From NCBI GenBank assembly GCA_030549205.1, contig JAUKTV010000004.1:1116001-1180000 (forward strand): DNA of 64,000 nucleotides, given 5' to 3'. The notes beneath the pieces are model-generated. The model searched no databases and had not been told where the DNA came from. It saw only the letters and a list, made by a program, of their open reading frames with translations. The translations under genes and the position numbers were made by a program. Source of the DNA: Apiosordaria backusii (lineage: Eukaryota; Ascomycota; Sordariomycetes; Sordariales; Lasiosphaeriaceae). Shown here one piece after another: positions 10,647 to 22,221 of the stretch (positions are counted from its first letter, which is position 1; each line of letters starts with the position of its first letter).

Positions 10647-11667
10647 TCATAGCCCATCTCCCCTCCCAAATATCACACTATGAATCCAATCATGATATGT
10701 CCACATAATCCAGAACAACACGTCAAAACCAGCGAGGAACCAGCCCGGTGCATGCCCGTCAGCCCCTTGCAGCCTGTGCGCAGACTTTTCGACCATGACT
10801 GCCATTTTGATCCAGAACGGGAGGAAGAGCTTTACACCGAGCTTGTACCAGCGCGTATCCCTAGGTCTGAAGGTTGGCTGCTTCTCTAGCCTCTGCTGGT
10901 ACCATTCGGGAAGGCCCTGCTCGGAAGCTGCTCGCGCAAGGATATTCTGTTGACCGATTTCGTCAACACTGGGTAGAAATTATTATCTAAATTCGCAAAG
11001 AACTCACCTTGTATCTCTCTGAGGGGAGCCGCTCATTGGCTTTGTGTCGACCCATTAAAGTGTTCATGGGAACTGTTGCGCCGTCTTTGAGGATGACGCC
11101 GTCGAGCCTTGTGACGACATACCCGACACCACCCCTAGACAGTTGTTATTACCGGTACGCTTCTCGCAATGTTGGTAAAACACTGGGCACTCACCCTTCG
11201 CTCAGGACGACACGGCGCAGGTCGCTTGCTGTAAGGAGGTAGGCGACGCCATGCACGGCAGCTCTTTCGGAGGCAACCTCGCTGGCGTCAAGCTTGCGGA
11301 GACCACCATTGCCCGGCTCGGCGTACGGGATGCCCAGAACGTTGAAGCAAAGACCCCAGTTGGGGATGCGGGCGACTTCGGTGCGCAGTGGTTGGATCTG
11401 ACGACGCCCTAAAAAGACGGCCGGCGACATGTTGGCACCATAGGCAAAATACCACTCGGCGCCGTCTATTTCCTCCTTCTTGTGGTTGGATGGAGGGGCT
11501 CCATTCTGGGCGCGTCTCACTGGTGGCTGCTGTGCTGGGAGCACGCCGGTTGCGGAACTTCCTCCAAAAGCATCCATTGGTGGTGAATCGCTGCGGACCG
11601 TACCTAGCTGTGGGAGGTAAGGTTGGTAGGCAAGTTGAGTCACGTGTAGGGGAGTTCTGGTCTGCAA
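10647..11667 (-). CDS. gliK: Gamma-glutamylcyclotransferase-like protein, GliK type
   Basis: Three exons (11667-11195, 11134-11008, 10946-10647) give 299 residues in frame. The core YFAYGANMSPAVF is the YGxN/S substrate loop of the gamma-glutamyl cyclotransferase fold, followed by NVLGIPYAEPGNGGL and a conserved Glu-rich strand with VHGVAYLLT. GliK is thought to act on the gamma-glutamyl group of the glutathione adduct in ETP synthesis. The last 90 residues add an amphipathic to hydrophobic tail (VKLFLPFWIKM, FDVLFWIMWTYHDWI) that could associate with membrane. The start is uncertain: an ATG further in (PPMDAFGG) or an upstream exon would also be possible. Divergent from the exporter at 12018. 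Confidence 0.82.
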
Positions 11668-12017
11668 GACTGCAATAGAACTGCCCAGGCACCGAGCGGT
11701 TGGTGCTGCAGATGGGCGGGTTAAAGTGGGCGATCCTTGATTCTTTACTCAGTTCGGTAGCCATAAGCTTATTTGACACCGCTCTGCAGAGTTATTATGC
11801 AGTGGCGGGTTAGCCGATGTCTTAGGGGCCGGAAGGCATGTATCCAATGCGAGAAAGGCAAGTGATTAACCCCCGACGTGCCGTAAACAAAAGTGGCCGA
11901 AAAGTCTCCGCCAAGACTTTAACAGCTACTAACCGCATAGCGAACTCATGGAGCATGGAGTCTGCTCTTCCTACAACTTTCCGTTGACGATCAAGGACTT
12001 GGATCTCATTTTTAAAA
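11668..12017. other. Shared promoter of gliK and exporter gene
   Basis: About 350 bp between divergent starts. It includes CCGACGTGCCG (11871-11883) and GGCCG/TCCGCC triplets near 11895-11910. A frame running out of gliK in another phase overlaps it and looks like a shadow. Confidence 0.4.
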
Positions 12018-13744
12018 ATGACGCTCGATCAGGAGTCAACGGCGAACACTGAAAAAACGATGCCACCAAAGCCAGTCATGGACCCGAAATCGGAATCGAA
12101 AAGCAATGACAGCGGCACTGGCCACGAGCTTTCAGACTCGGAGGAGAAAAGAGTATATCCCAGCGGCTTCAAACTGACGGCCATTGTTATCGCCCTCTGC
12201 TTGTGTTTGTTTTTGTGTGGTCTTGTAAGTCGGCCATCAATAAGTCCCCACAAGACTCCGCCAATTTGAGCTAACCTCTCGCCTAGGATCAAACTGTCAT
12301 CACAACCGCCGTTCCCATCATCACCAACGAGTTCCATGCCCTCGAGGATATTGGCTGGTACACGGCAGCATACCTGCTCACAACATCAGCCTTCCAAATC
12401 GCTTACGGCAAACTATTTACACCATTCGATGTCAAGATCGTCTTCCTGATCGCCCTGGCCATCTTCGAGATCGGCTCCATCATATGTGCCGCAGCACCCT
12501 CATCGACGGTACTCATCGTAGGCCGCGCCATTGCTGGGCTGGGTGCTGCGGGCATGTTCCCCGGAGGCACACTTATCCTCGTGCACTCGGCCCCTCTTGA
12601 GCGCCGTCCTGCTCTCCTGGGCATTGTTACTGGCACATTCGGCGTCGCCACCTTGCTCGGCCCCTTTATCGGCGGCGCCTTCGCCGACAGCGTCACCTGG
12701 CGCTGGTGTTTCATCATCAACGTCCCGCTGGGCGTTGTTACTGCCGCGGTCATTGCCTTTTTTGTTCATACTCCGGTTCATCCAAGCTACCGCCAGTGGA
12801 CCATCAAACAAAAGATAGCTTACACCCGTCTTCCCGAGATCCTCGTTCTTGTCGCCGCCCTGGTATGTCTGGTGCTGGCTCTACAATGGGGCGGCGCCGT
12901 CTATCCTTGGAGCGACGGCAGGGTGGTCGCTACGCTCACCATCTTTGCTGTCCTTACCACCGCCTTTGTGGCCGTGCACATCTTTCTCCCCGGCTACCGC
13001 ACGGTGCCGACTGAGATTTTGCGGAGCCGATCTATGTGGTTCTCGGCTCTCTTCGCCGCCACCAGTTCAGGCGCCATGTTTGTGGCTGTCACCTATCTCC
13101 CCCTCTACTTCCAGGCCATCAAAGGCGCTACTGCCCTCCAATCTGGTGTGGATGTCATGCCCTTAATCTTGGGCTTTTTGGTCATGTCCATCATCGCCGG
13201 CATCATCACCAACATCACGGGCTACTACAACATCTCCATGCTCATCTGCCCCGTCCTAGCCTCCATCGGCGCAGGGCTAATTTCGACCTTTGCGGTCGAC
13301 ACGCCCTCGTCGCAGTGGATCGGCTACCAGGCACTGCTCGGCTTTGGGATTGGCTTCGGCCTCCAGCAGCCCATTCTGGTCGCCCAGACGGTGCTCGAGG
13401 AGAAGGAAGTCCCCTTTGGCGTGGCATTTATCAACATGATGCAGATGCTGGGAGGTGCCGTGTTTGTCGCTGTTGCGCAAAACATCTTCCAGAACAAGCT
13501 GGTGACTCAAATAAGCGAGGCAATTCCGGGGTTTGAAGCCGCCAGCTTGCTGCAGGGAGGCGCCACCAACTTTGGGTCTCTGTTCAGTGAGGAGCAGATT
13601 GCCATTGTGCTTCCCATTTACAGTGATGTGCTTAATGAGGTGTTCTACATTGTTACTGGGCTTTGCGCTGCTACTATTATTGGGGCGGTTGGGACAGAAT
13701 GGCGGTCTACGAAAAAGAACACGGTCAAGTCCGAGGCGGCTTGA
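12018..13744 (+). CDS. gliA: MFS drug:H+ antiporter, ETP exporter (GliA type)
   Basis: Exons 12018-12224 and 12287-13744 give 554 residues. After a charged cytosolic N-terminus there are about 14 hydrophobic segments, the DHA2-type layout. Diagnostic stretches are GRAIAGLGAAGMFPGG (end of TM4) and the antiporter motif GVATLLGPFIGGAFAD (TM5), followed by WRWCFIINVPLG. ETP clusters carry a transporter of this family that moves the finished disulfide out of the cell and adds self-protection. The gene stands between gliK and the glutathione transferase, in the middle of the cluster. No truncation is seen. Confidence 0.88.
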
Positions 13745-14482
13745 AGATGGGTTGAGAATTGTAAAAATTACATGTAATCTACCTAGACAATAGTTTCAGT
13801 TTTGGAGTCCCAAGATAGATTTTGACATAATACATTGCCTTTTTGGCTTCCTTCGCAATCCTCAGGAACCGGGTAATCTGCACAATATCACCACGTCATC
13901 AAAATCTGCTCGTGCTTTGACATGGACTGACCATGGTGCGACAGTCTGTGCTCTCGAAGGATGAACGGTATTCCTCGTACCGGCTTCAAAATTTGAATGG
14001 TTGATAAATGTCGACATACGAGCAGCAAGGGGGGTGCATAACGTACCACCAACGCACCACCACCGGCTACATCGGCATCAGTGGAGTCTTCGGAAGCGGA
14101 GAGCGCGTCCGATGAAGTTGGAAGCGAGTTACGAGTTACTTACCGGTTTGTGCTCCGGTCCGTGCTTGTTAGCCGGTCATGACTGTGTGGTTTGCTCGCC
14201 GAGACAAAACTCCTGTCGGCGTTTCGGTGCCCTGCCCATTTTCTCCCAAGTTCTCCAGGTCATGGATGGATAATCCGGAGGAAATGGGGGCACCGATGCC
14301 GCTGCAGATGTAGCTAGAAGTGGGTGTCCACATTCTGAGGTAAGAATTAGTAGTATAAGTTGTGTATAGCTGTCCAAGAATACCTGCGCTGTTCCTACCC
14401 ACCTGGGTACCTTATGTAACCGCATATCCAAAATCCCTAGTTCTCATACACACCCACGTAATCAACCCCCCACCAAAATACA
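13745..14482. other. Intergenic between exporter and glutathione transferase
   Basis: About 740 bp, mainly the promoter of the GST gene. It contains an ACCGG-N8-CCGGT inverted repeat at 14142-14159. A CT/CA-rich leader precedes the ATG at 14483. No gene recognised. Confidence 0.4.
14142..14159. promoter_or_regulatory. ACCGG-N8-CCGGT inverted repeat
   Basis: A 5 bp inverted repeat of CGG-containing half sites with an 8 bp spacer, 320 bp upstream of the GST start. It is a candidate Zn2Cys6 site by form only. Confidence 0.3.
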
Positions 14483-15322
14483 ATGGACACCACCAAGCAG
14501 AATGTCGACTGGAGCAAGCACCCCGAGGTGGCAACTGATAGGCTGGTGCTGTATGTCCGAAAGGGTCAGTAACGATATTCCCACTCATTGAGCGCCAAGA
14601 CCTCACTAACACCAACCCTAACAGCCCTGCCAGCCCCAACAATGAACTCCCTCAAGCCCCTCATGCTCATCGAAGCCCTCTCCATCCCCCACTCCATCCA
14701 CCTCATCCACTCCCTCCAAGAAGAAACCTGGCTCCACTCCGTCAACCCCTTCAAGCTCCTCCCCGCCATGGAAGACGTAGACCTCTACACCACCGGCGAC
14801 GGCACCACCCAGCGCCGTCTCAACATCTTTGACTCCTCCGCCTGCCTCCTCTACCTCGCCGATAAATACGACACCGACCGCACCTGGCTAGGCCGGGGCC
14901 TCACCGAGCGAACCATTGTCATGAGCTGGGTGGTAGCCTACGCCGCTGGGCTGGGCGCAACAGGGGAGTGGTGGCTCAAGATGAGGAAGCCGCCTGCGAA
15001 TCCTGATGGCCTGGAGAGAATGATCGACGCGATCAAGGTCGAGTATGATGTGCTGGAGAAAAGGTTGAGTGAGCCTGGGCAGAGGTTTGTGGCGTTGCAT
15101 GATAGGGCTTCGATTGCGGATTTGGCGTATATGCCGCTTGCTAATGAGAAGGTGGCGGCGGCGGGGGGGATTGATATCGCGATGTGGCCGAGGTTAAAGG
15201 AGTGGAGTGAGAGAGTTGCGGCTATACCGGCGGTGAGGAAGGCGATTTGGAGGAATGAGAGGTTGGGGTTGACGAGGGAGGAGATTGTGGCTCAAGGGTT
15301 GGCGGTTGGGGATGAGGAATGA
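14483..15322 (+). CDS. gliG: Glutathione S-transferase, ETP C-S bond forming (GliG type)
   Basis: Exons 14483-14564 and 14625-15322 give 259 residues. The N-terminal thioredoxin-like half has PTMNSLKPLMLIEAL, the NPFKLLPAM cis-proline loop and FDSSACLLYLADKYD (glutathione gamma-glutamyl-binding Ser region). The C-terminal half is the all-helical GST domain with RASIADLAYMP. This is the Ure2p-like GST form found in ETP clusters, where it adds two glutathiones to an acyl-imine made by the P450, installing the sulfurs. It is strongly co-located with gliK, gliJ, gliI and gliT homologs. Codon usage shifts from C-rich to G-rich along the gene, with no break in frame. Confidence 0.88.
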
Positions 15323-15803
15323 GGTGGGATGGCAGGACTGGGTAGGTAGGTGTTTATTTTCAAGTAGAGAGGCTAGTTGAAATAGAAATAGAGTTCAAAA
15401 GCTTCAAACTGTTCCAGATCTCAAAGAACCACACGAGACAACGAGTGCAAAGCTGTTGTTGTGGACGGAGAGTTTATTAAGTCAGTAACACGACATTGAC
15501 AAGTGTAAGGTCAGCAACAAAAACCACAAACACCAAACTTTGAACTTGTGAAGGAAATCTTGTCTTGTAACCTGGTATTTCAGCAATCTGCAATGAATAA
15601 ATGCATTTACCTGTACAATGAAGACACTGGACGTTGCTGCGATAGAAGGTGATATGGCCCGTGCGCTGCCGGGAAAAGAGGCGAGCTCAGTCAGGGGCTA
15701 GCTCAGGGGTATCAACAAAGTGCATGGATTGAACTACCTACCTTATCAACCTTGACACCAACAAAATACTTCAGTTATGACAACAAATCTAATTAACATT
15801 GAT
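15323..15803. other. Intergenic, convergent 3' ends of GST and P450
   Basis: About 480 bp between two genes that face each other. No coding or repeat signal was recognised. Confidence 0.4.
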
Positions 15804-17577
15804 TCAAACTTTCCTCTCTGTAAAGACTACTTCTGCTTCGGGAATAGGCACCCAATTGTCTCGGCCAACCTTGTTCAAATCAGCTCTGGCCGCCGGGGTC
15901 AAGCTGAGCTCGTATCGCTCAAGCAGATATATGACAAAAAGCTTCATCATGACTTCCCCAAAGTGCTGACCCAAACACTTTCTCGTTCCAAAACCAAAAC
16001 TGAACAAATTGTATCTCAAGTCTAACGGCTTCACAGACTGGAAGCGACTGGGCCGAAATTCTTCGCTGTCTTTGCCCCAGAACTCTTTGTTGTAGTTGAC
16101 GCATAGGGCGCTCACGACTACGGATGTCTTTAACGTGTGTTAGTTCCCAGCAGTCGATATATGTCTGGGGAGGTTTACTTACATTCGCTGGTACGTGGAA
16201 TCCACCCAAGACTTTGTTGCTGGGAGAGCTCTCGGGAATAGAGAATGCTATTTGGTAAAGGTTAGCGCGTTTCGACTTTGTCGTCCTCTGCTATCTCTTA
16301 CCTGTAAACGGCCTAAGGCGGAGAGTCTCCAAGAAGCAATGGGCCAGCAAACTGTTCTTGCTCGTGCACAAGTCCTCCGCGCGCCCTCCGGAAAGTTCCT
16401 CTCGAACCTGTTTCTGAACGTTCTCGTCCAGCGCAAGGAAGATTACAAGCCAAGAAAGCGTACCGGTTGCGACATCAAGGTTGGCAAAGATGATTTCGCT
16501 GAGCGTGTGAAGTGCCTGTGCTATTGTTAGTATGGTTCGAGAAGCATGGGTACATGCATGTGTATCACGAACCTCGTCCTTTGTCACCAGTCCTTCCTCC
16601 ATATGCCGCCACAGCTCTACAATCGGTACGGTGCCCTTCTCCCGTCTGGTCCGGTACATCTCCAGGTTGAACTCTTCCCATGCTGTCTGGAACGTATTAA
16701 GCTCCCTAACCGCTGCCGGGGCCACCCATCGGGAGAGTCTACCCGAGCGGTAGATGCCTCCCGATAGTACATACTTGCCCATAATCGCAAGACTTTGCTG
16801 CGCTATGGCCCACAACGCCTCCTTTTCATGATCGCTCAGCGGCCCGTAGATGGACGTCGCAGTACAAAAGAAGGGAAACCGTGACACGGCGTCGGCCGTG
16901 CGCAGGCTAAAGCTGGGCCGCTGTTGAGGGTCGAGGTTATTGACATAGTCGCGAGCTTGGTTGCTGATGATGCTGATCTTCTCATGAACAGCGGAGTGAG
17001 TGTAGGTTGGAGCGAACTCGTTGCGTAAGGCCGTCCACCGCGCGCCGTTGATCAGGCCCATGCACTCACCAAGGAGCTGATGGAACATCCACCCGGCGTT
17101 GCTTGACCGTGCCTTGTTGTGAGAGACTGAGTCGGAGTGAAAGGTGCGGATGTCTTCTGGTTTTGTGATGACTCTGGCAGGAAATTAGATCACAAACACG
17201 ACAAAAACATGAACACTCATGCTAATGGATGGACTTGCATCTCAGGGGTTGTGCCGGACCAGATCCGGTATGTGGGACCGTAGCAATGCTGCCATTCTTG
17301 AGCTCTGGCCTTTCCATCCAAGAACTTCTCGAGAAGTTGTCCGTCATAAGATTTCCAGTTCGGCCCTGGAATGCTGACGTTTTGGGAGTCTTTGACGGGG
17401 TGCAACAACACCAGCAGTTTCTATCGGAGAAATTATGATTAAGGGCATTGTGATGTGGGATATATGGTTGAGACTTACTGTGATGATCTTTTCAATACAC
17501 ACCCTGGTGCTGCAAACCAACAGCCAGACTGTGCCGACAAGGAGCCCACTGGCGAGGGCGATGAACAGCTTCCCCAT
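15804..17577 (-). CDS. gliC: Cytochrome P450, GliC-type
   Basis: Six exons (17577-17479, 17420-17239, 17173-16573, 16515-16302, 16247-16183, 16127-15804) give 494 residues with all phases consistent. There is an N-terminal membrane anchor (LFIALASGLLVGTVWLLV), ETLR (the ExxR motif), and the heme loop FGFGTRKCLG with its cysteine ligand. The I-helix reads DVATGTLSW, lacking the usual AGxDTT acid-alcohol pair, as is seen in some ETP P450s. In ETP pathways the GliC enzyme hydroxylates the diketopiperazine alpha-carbons before glutathione addition. The second intron uses a GC donor (GCAAGT). Assignment to GliC and not GliF is by cluster logic: it is the only intact P450 in the cluster. Confidence 0.82.
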
Positions 17578-18479
17578 TGTTAGGTGTGCGTGGAGAGCCA
17601 AGATAGACAAGGAACCAAGCTGCGGTTGATCCAAGAACGTAGGATTTTAGTGCTCTTCTGTGGTCACATTCAGTCACCTTCCAACACAATTCCGAGTCGA
17701 TTATGTGTTTGTCTCGTCTTCTCTGCCTCTTTTTTTCATGATCAGTTTAGTCCGGCTGCCTTCAAACCCTATTTTCTTCCGAATTGTCGCTGATGCCGAT
17801 AGGGTTATGAGTGACACAGGGCTGTGCCGCTGGAATCCGGCGAATATCCAAGTCTTCCGTGGTGAACTCACCGAGCTGAGGCTCGGCGTTCTATTTGGCC
17901 TTCAGAGTTGACCCACTTCGGCGACGTGATGATGTCTAAGGGCCCACCTTCGATTCATCAGAGATTTTACGGCTGACCAATCAGCGCTAACCCACATTCC
18001 GGAACAGGAAGGAGCACAAAGTGTAAAAACAAGGCGAATAAAATGTCTGAATGAGCGAGCGTAGGTCGTGGACAAGAAAATAGAGACTACCGTATAAACC
18101 GAAGGCCCTGAAAGACAGTTACTAGACGTTTGAAGATAGTTGAAAGGTCTCTAAAATAGTTAATCTTGCAAGCCAATTGACTAACTACTATTTCTAAACG
18201 CCTGACGACCATTCTTTAAGGTCTGCAGTTCAACTGGGAGTATCTATTGTCATGCCCATAACGTCCGAAGAAAATGGCCCGCTGAGGAGCTTCGAGGACT
18301 TTGTATATAGGCGTAATTGATGCAGAAAATACACGTCAATGAATCCGGCAGATCGAGGGTCAAATGTTTACAAAACCCTCAATTTCTATGTTGCACACCA
18401 GCTAAGGTGAATAAACCCAACGTGAAATAAACTCCAAATGACGCAAGTACATCGGATGGCTCCACATCAACCCCCAAGA
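17578..18479. other. Intergenic between P450 and prenyltransferase
   Basis: About 900 bp: the P450 promoter and the 3' flank of the prenyltransferase. It contains a strong inverted repeat at 17871-17886 and TTCCGGAA near 17996. The rest is A/T-rich. No gene recognised. Confidence 0.4.
17871..17886. promoter_or_regulatory. CCGAGC-N4-GCTCGG inverted repeat
   Basis: A perfect 6 bp inverted repeat with CGG/CCG cores, about 300 bp upstream of the P450 start. It could be a Zn2Cys6 site; it could also form a small hairpin. Confidence 0.35.
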
Positions 18480-20008
18480 TTATGATGTCGAACAATACAC
18501 CTGTGGATTGAAATACGCATTGATGTTCAAGTCATTCCCCTTGACCGCACATGTAATATACGTGTGAAAGCCAAGCCTGCTCAGCCTCGTGCGGTTGCCA
18601 CTACATTCTTGTCATCAGCATCAATGTCATCTTAACCAAGTCAAGGACAGGGAAACATACCACAAAGCAGCCACACCATCATAGTAGCTCATCCCGCCAT
18701 TCAACCCCTTACCCCTCTTCGTCAGATACCCCGACAGCCCTCTCGCAATTTGCTCATCGCTCTTCCCATAGTGCCTCACCGGCAAGTAAACCTTGGCCCC
18801 GACCTTACCACCCGCCTTCAACTCGTAGTAGTACAGTATTCCCGCCGTCCTGTGGTTCTTGGCCGACAGCTGTTCCTTAGTGTCAGAAACACCAAACACA
18901 CCGCACCACAGCTCCACAAGCGAGGAACGCGCGTCCTCCGACAGCGGTGGCAGGCCACCACCTAGTGTGAGCATGCGAACCACACTGTCAAAAGTCGTCT
19001 CCCTCGAGCGGACGTAGATTTTGATCCGTGACAGCGCCGGGTCAACACAATCGACAGCGACAATCTCTACTGTGGGCTGCGAGGGTGTTGGGTGGGACCG
19101 GATGAAGTCCGTGACGGTGCGCAACGGCGATTCAAATCCATTCAGATCCGTCCGGCATGGGGATGGAAGGGCGAGAATAGCGTCCTCTGCTAGCTCGAGG
19201 TTGGACTTGCCTAGGGAGAGGGCTTTGTGAGTCGGAAGGAAGTAGTACTTGACCGTCATGCTGTCGCGCTCGAGGTCGAAGGCGGTGAAGGTCTGCGACA
19301 GCGGGTGGTGCGAGCTTGTTGGTGTGTTTGTGGTGAGAGCGCCGAGCAGGTGACGGTACCAGTAGAGGTCGAGGTTGGGGGCCAGGGGGAGTGTCCTTCC
19401 CAGGAGACCGATCGTTGCTTTGGTGTTGAGGGGGTCTGCGTCGGACCCAGCGAGCCAGCCGATCGGCTCGGCTGAGTACCTAACACAGGGAGTGGAACTC
19501 TTTTCTGACCATGCCCAGCTGAATTCGACGGGGGTATGGTCATCTGTCATGAAGCTCGGCCACTGGGGCATTGTGGTGGTACCGTCTGGGCAGGGTCCGA
19601 GTGCTGGTGCGACATTCTCGGCGAAGAAGGCCCTGTGAATAGCCTGGGAGTCCTTGGAATAGCCAGCCATTTGCATCAGCCTGGAAAGTTGATCTCCTAG
19701 CCTCATGTTCCACATGGCTGCATGGCCGATGAGTGTGTCTGCTCCGAGACCGTAGAGGCTCAAGTCGAACCTTGCGGTTTGTGATGGCTGGCGGCGACCA
19801 TATTGTTGTTGGTATGATGAGGGTACGAGATCATTCTACACCATTACTGTGTAAGCAAATTTGGATCACTTTATCAGATCATGTATGGCGGTACTTACAT
19901 GACCCCTCTTGAAATCCGCTGTGGGAGTAAAGAAGCTGCGTGCTCTGCTGGTGCCGAGGTGTTCCCGTATTAGTATAAGTTTCTCGTAGTTGGAGGGGTC
20001 GGAGAGGA
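18480..20008 (-). CDS. Aromatic prenyltransferase, DMATS/ABBA fold; first exon not found
   Basis: Three exons are clear: 20008-19899, 19835-18661 and 18600-18480. They encode about 468 residues and match the DMATS family from WNMRLGDQLSRLMQMAGY through the polar-barrel strands (MTVKYYFLP, SRIKIYVR, GGKVGAKVYLPVRHYG, GILYYYELK) to the typical tail LGFHTYIT...NINAYFNP. The first readable exon begins in mid-codon after a good branch point and CAG (20009), so a short upstream exon with the ATG must exist; I could not place it between 20009 and 20250. These enzymes move a dimethylallyl group to tyrosine, tryptophan or a diketopiperazine. In sirodesmin clusters a member of this family prenylates tyrosine; here the substrate is unknown. 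The gene sits inside the ETP cluster. Confidence 0.85.
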
Positions 20009-20650
20009 CTGAAGACGTACACTTCCATTGTTAGGTGGTATATCAAGGATATGCTCGTTCCGTGGATCGTTAGTAGTTGGGAAGGTCGCGAGAGTGGCTA
20101 TGAATGGGGAGACTTGATCAAATTTCCAAGGTTGAGATGCACCTTATGAGTGAGAGAATGGTCTGATATATGGCGAGGGCCTTTGCGTAGGTAGCTGATA
20201 CATAACCTGCGCCCCTTCTCCGCCTCGCTTCAGCTTCATCTACATCAGGCAGGACTATGGTGGTCTTAGCGCATCCATCCCATCAGACGTCGAAGTCACC
20301 CGGTCGGGTAAGCAACGGAGGTCTCCGCGAGAGGACAGGCGTCATTCCAGTTTCGCGAGAAAGAGGAGCCTCTGGCCTTGGTGAGGCAGTGTCTCTTACT
20401 TGCTCACCGAAGTGGGGGGTAAGAGAATTGGCCGAGGAGGATGCCACACAGTGACCCTGGGTTTCCCGGCAAATCGTTTCGGCGTCGGTCCTTACAAGCT
20501 GGGCTCTCTCCGGGGGTAAGTAAGATCCTTCGAGGCGAGTTCAGCTGCTCTCCCTCTCTCCCTCTACACCACACACCCCTGTCCACTTACGACTGGGACA
20601 ACCGGTTTCGTCTTTGCTTGCTTTCCCACGTCCGTTCGTTATTCGCCACG
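20009..20650. other. Divergent promoter of prenyltransferase and gliI
   Basis: About 640 bp that should include the missing first exon of the prenyltransferase and the promoter of the aminotransferase-like gene. A CGG inverted repeat (ACCCG-GT-CGGGT) lies at 20298-20309. A CT-rich leader (20540-20640) precedes the ATG at 20651. Confidence 0.4.
20298..20309. promoter_or_regulatory. ACCCGGTCGGGT inverted repeat
   Basis: ACCCG and CGGGT flank a two-base spacer, giving paired CGG triplets in the divergent promoter of two cluster genes. It is a candidate regulator site by form only. Confidence 0.3.
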
Positions 20651-21936
20651 ATGCTCTCCAAACGCTGCCGACAAAGAAACGAAACGCTCATCCCGAAGCT
20701 TCTGAGTGACCATGGAGCCCTCCTCCACGGCAACAAGACAGTCGTAGACCTGAGCACGGCCGAGAACCGTTTGCTCATGCCAAAACTCGTGTCGACTGTT
20801 CCATCGTCCTTTAACGAACTAACCGACAGTGTAAGTCCCACTTATCCACCAATTGATTTTAGCTCACCTTCTCATCGTCCCTCCAGCAACTCGGCTACTC
20901 AGAAGGCGTCGGCGGCAGCACACCCGTCCGCCAGCTCCTCGCCAACCTCGCAAACACCCACTTCTCCCCCCGCACCCCCGTCGAACCTTCCCACATCGTC
21001 CTCGGTGCAGGCGGCTGCTTCGCCCTAAACGCTCTCCTCGAACAAATATGCGACCCCGGCGACGGCGTCCTCATCGCCGCACCCTACTGGCCTGGCATCG
21101 ACCTATCCCTCACCGTCCACAACGACGCAAAGGGCATACCAGTGCAAGTCCCCTTCGACATCTTCTTCCACCCCGACAGCGTCAAATACTACGAGGAAGC
21201 CCTATCCTCATCCACCACCCCAATCAAAGCCGTCCTAATCTGCAACCCCCACAACCCCCTAGCAAAGAACTACCCCCGCGAAACCCTCCAAGCCATGCTA
21301 GACTTTTGCGCCCGGCACAACCTCCATTTCATCTCCGACGAGGTGTACGCTCTCTCCCAGCTCGCAAACTGCACAACCGAGTTCGTCTCCGCGCTGTCTC
21401 TTGACACTCAAGCAGCCGGAGCAGAAGGCCTCGTCCACGTGCTCTACAGTCTAAGCAAGGATTTTGGCTTCAACGGGCTTCGCATCGGGGCGTTCATCTC
21501 CCAAACCAATAAAGATATCTGCTTGAGTGCTGCGCTGAGCACCTTTTGTCAGACGTCCAGCCTGGCTGCTCTGGTGGCGGAGAAGGTCGTGCTCTCCAAG
21601 GAAAACATCGAGTATGTCATTGGCGATGGCAGAAAGATGCTCACGGATGCGTATGAGACCGTATCCAGGTTTCTGAGTGACCTCAAGGTGCCTTTTGTCC
21701 CAGCTGAATGCGGCATGTTTGTCTTTGCGCGGCTGTGTGATGACGAGACACCCGAGTCGGAAACTCAGTTCCGGGGGCTGTTGAAGAAGCATGGCTTGGT
21801 CCTGGCCGCTGGGACGGACTATCACCTGGCGCGGCATGGTTGGTTCCGTATATGCTATGGATGCCCTGAGGAGAAACTGAGGGAGGGTCTGGAGCGACTG
21901 CACATTTGCGTCGAGGAAGCGCGCAGAGGGAGTTGA
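20651..21936 (+). CDS. gliI: PLP-dependent C-S lyase, ACC-synthase-like (GliI type)
   Basis: Exons 20651-20830 and 20887-21936 give 409 residues. Fold-type I aminotransferase signatures run in order: LGAGGCFALNALLEQ (cofactor phosphate region), CNPHNPLAKNY (Asn for PLP), FISDEVYA (Asp-Glu-x-Tyr), and SLSKDFGFNGLRIGA with the Schiff-base lysine. C-terminal WFRICYG has the carboxylate-binding Arg. It resembles ACC synthases, and in ETP clusters this group is the C-S lyase that cleaves both cysteine conjugates to release the dithiol. An in-frame upstream extension is possible, but the ATG at 20651 fits best. It converges with the NRPS gene, with 285 bp between their stop codons. Confidence 0.88.
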
Positions 21937-22221
21937 TGTGTTCATGTACCTATCTGTCAAATGTAATTGAGCCCCTAGATACACAATGAAATATTGTTCA
22001 GCAATGGTGAAACACATACCTTGAACTCTCCAAAATATATGAATGGCGAGCTGGTCGACAGTCAAATGAGGATCGCAAGGCAGAAATGAGTTGGGACCTG
22101 GCAAATACGAGTTCAAGCGTCTGGAATAAACTGAGGATATCTTGTATCCACCGTCCCTTTATATGCCAAAGATTGCTAACCATCCAATATACAAAGCCAA
22201 ATCTTAACATGATCAAACCCT

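Noticed and set aside
20853..21404. Arg/Pro-rich 183-codon frame overlapping gliI
   Set aside because: Out-of-frame reading of C-rich coding sequence; the composition is a by-product.
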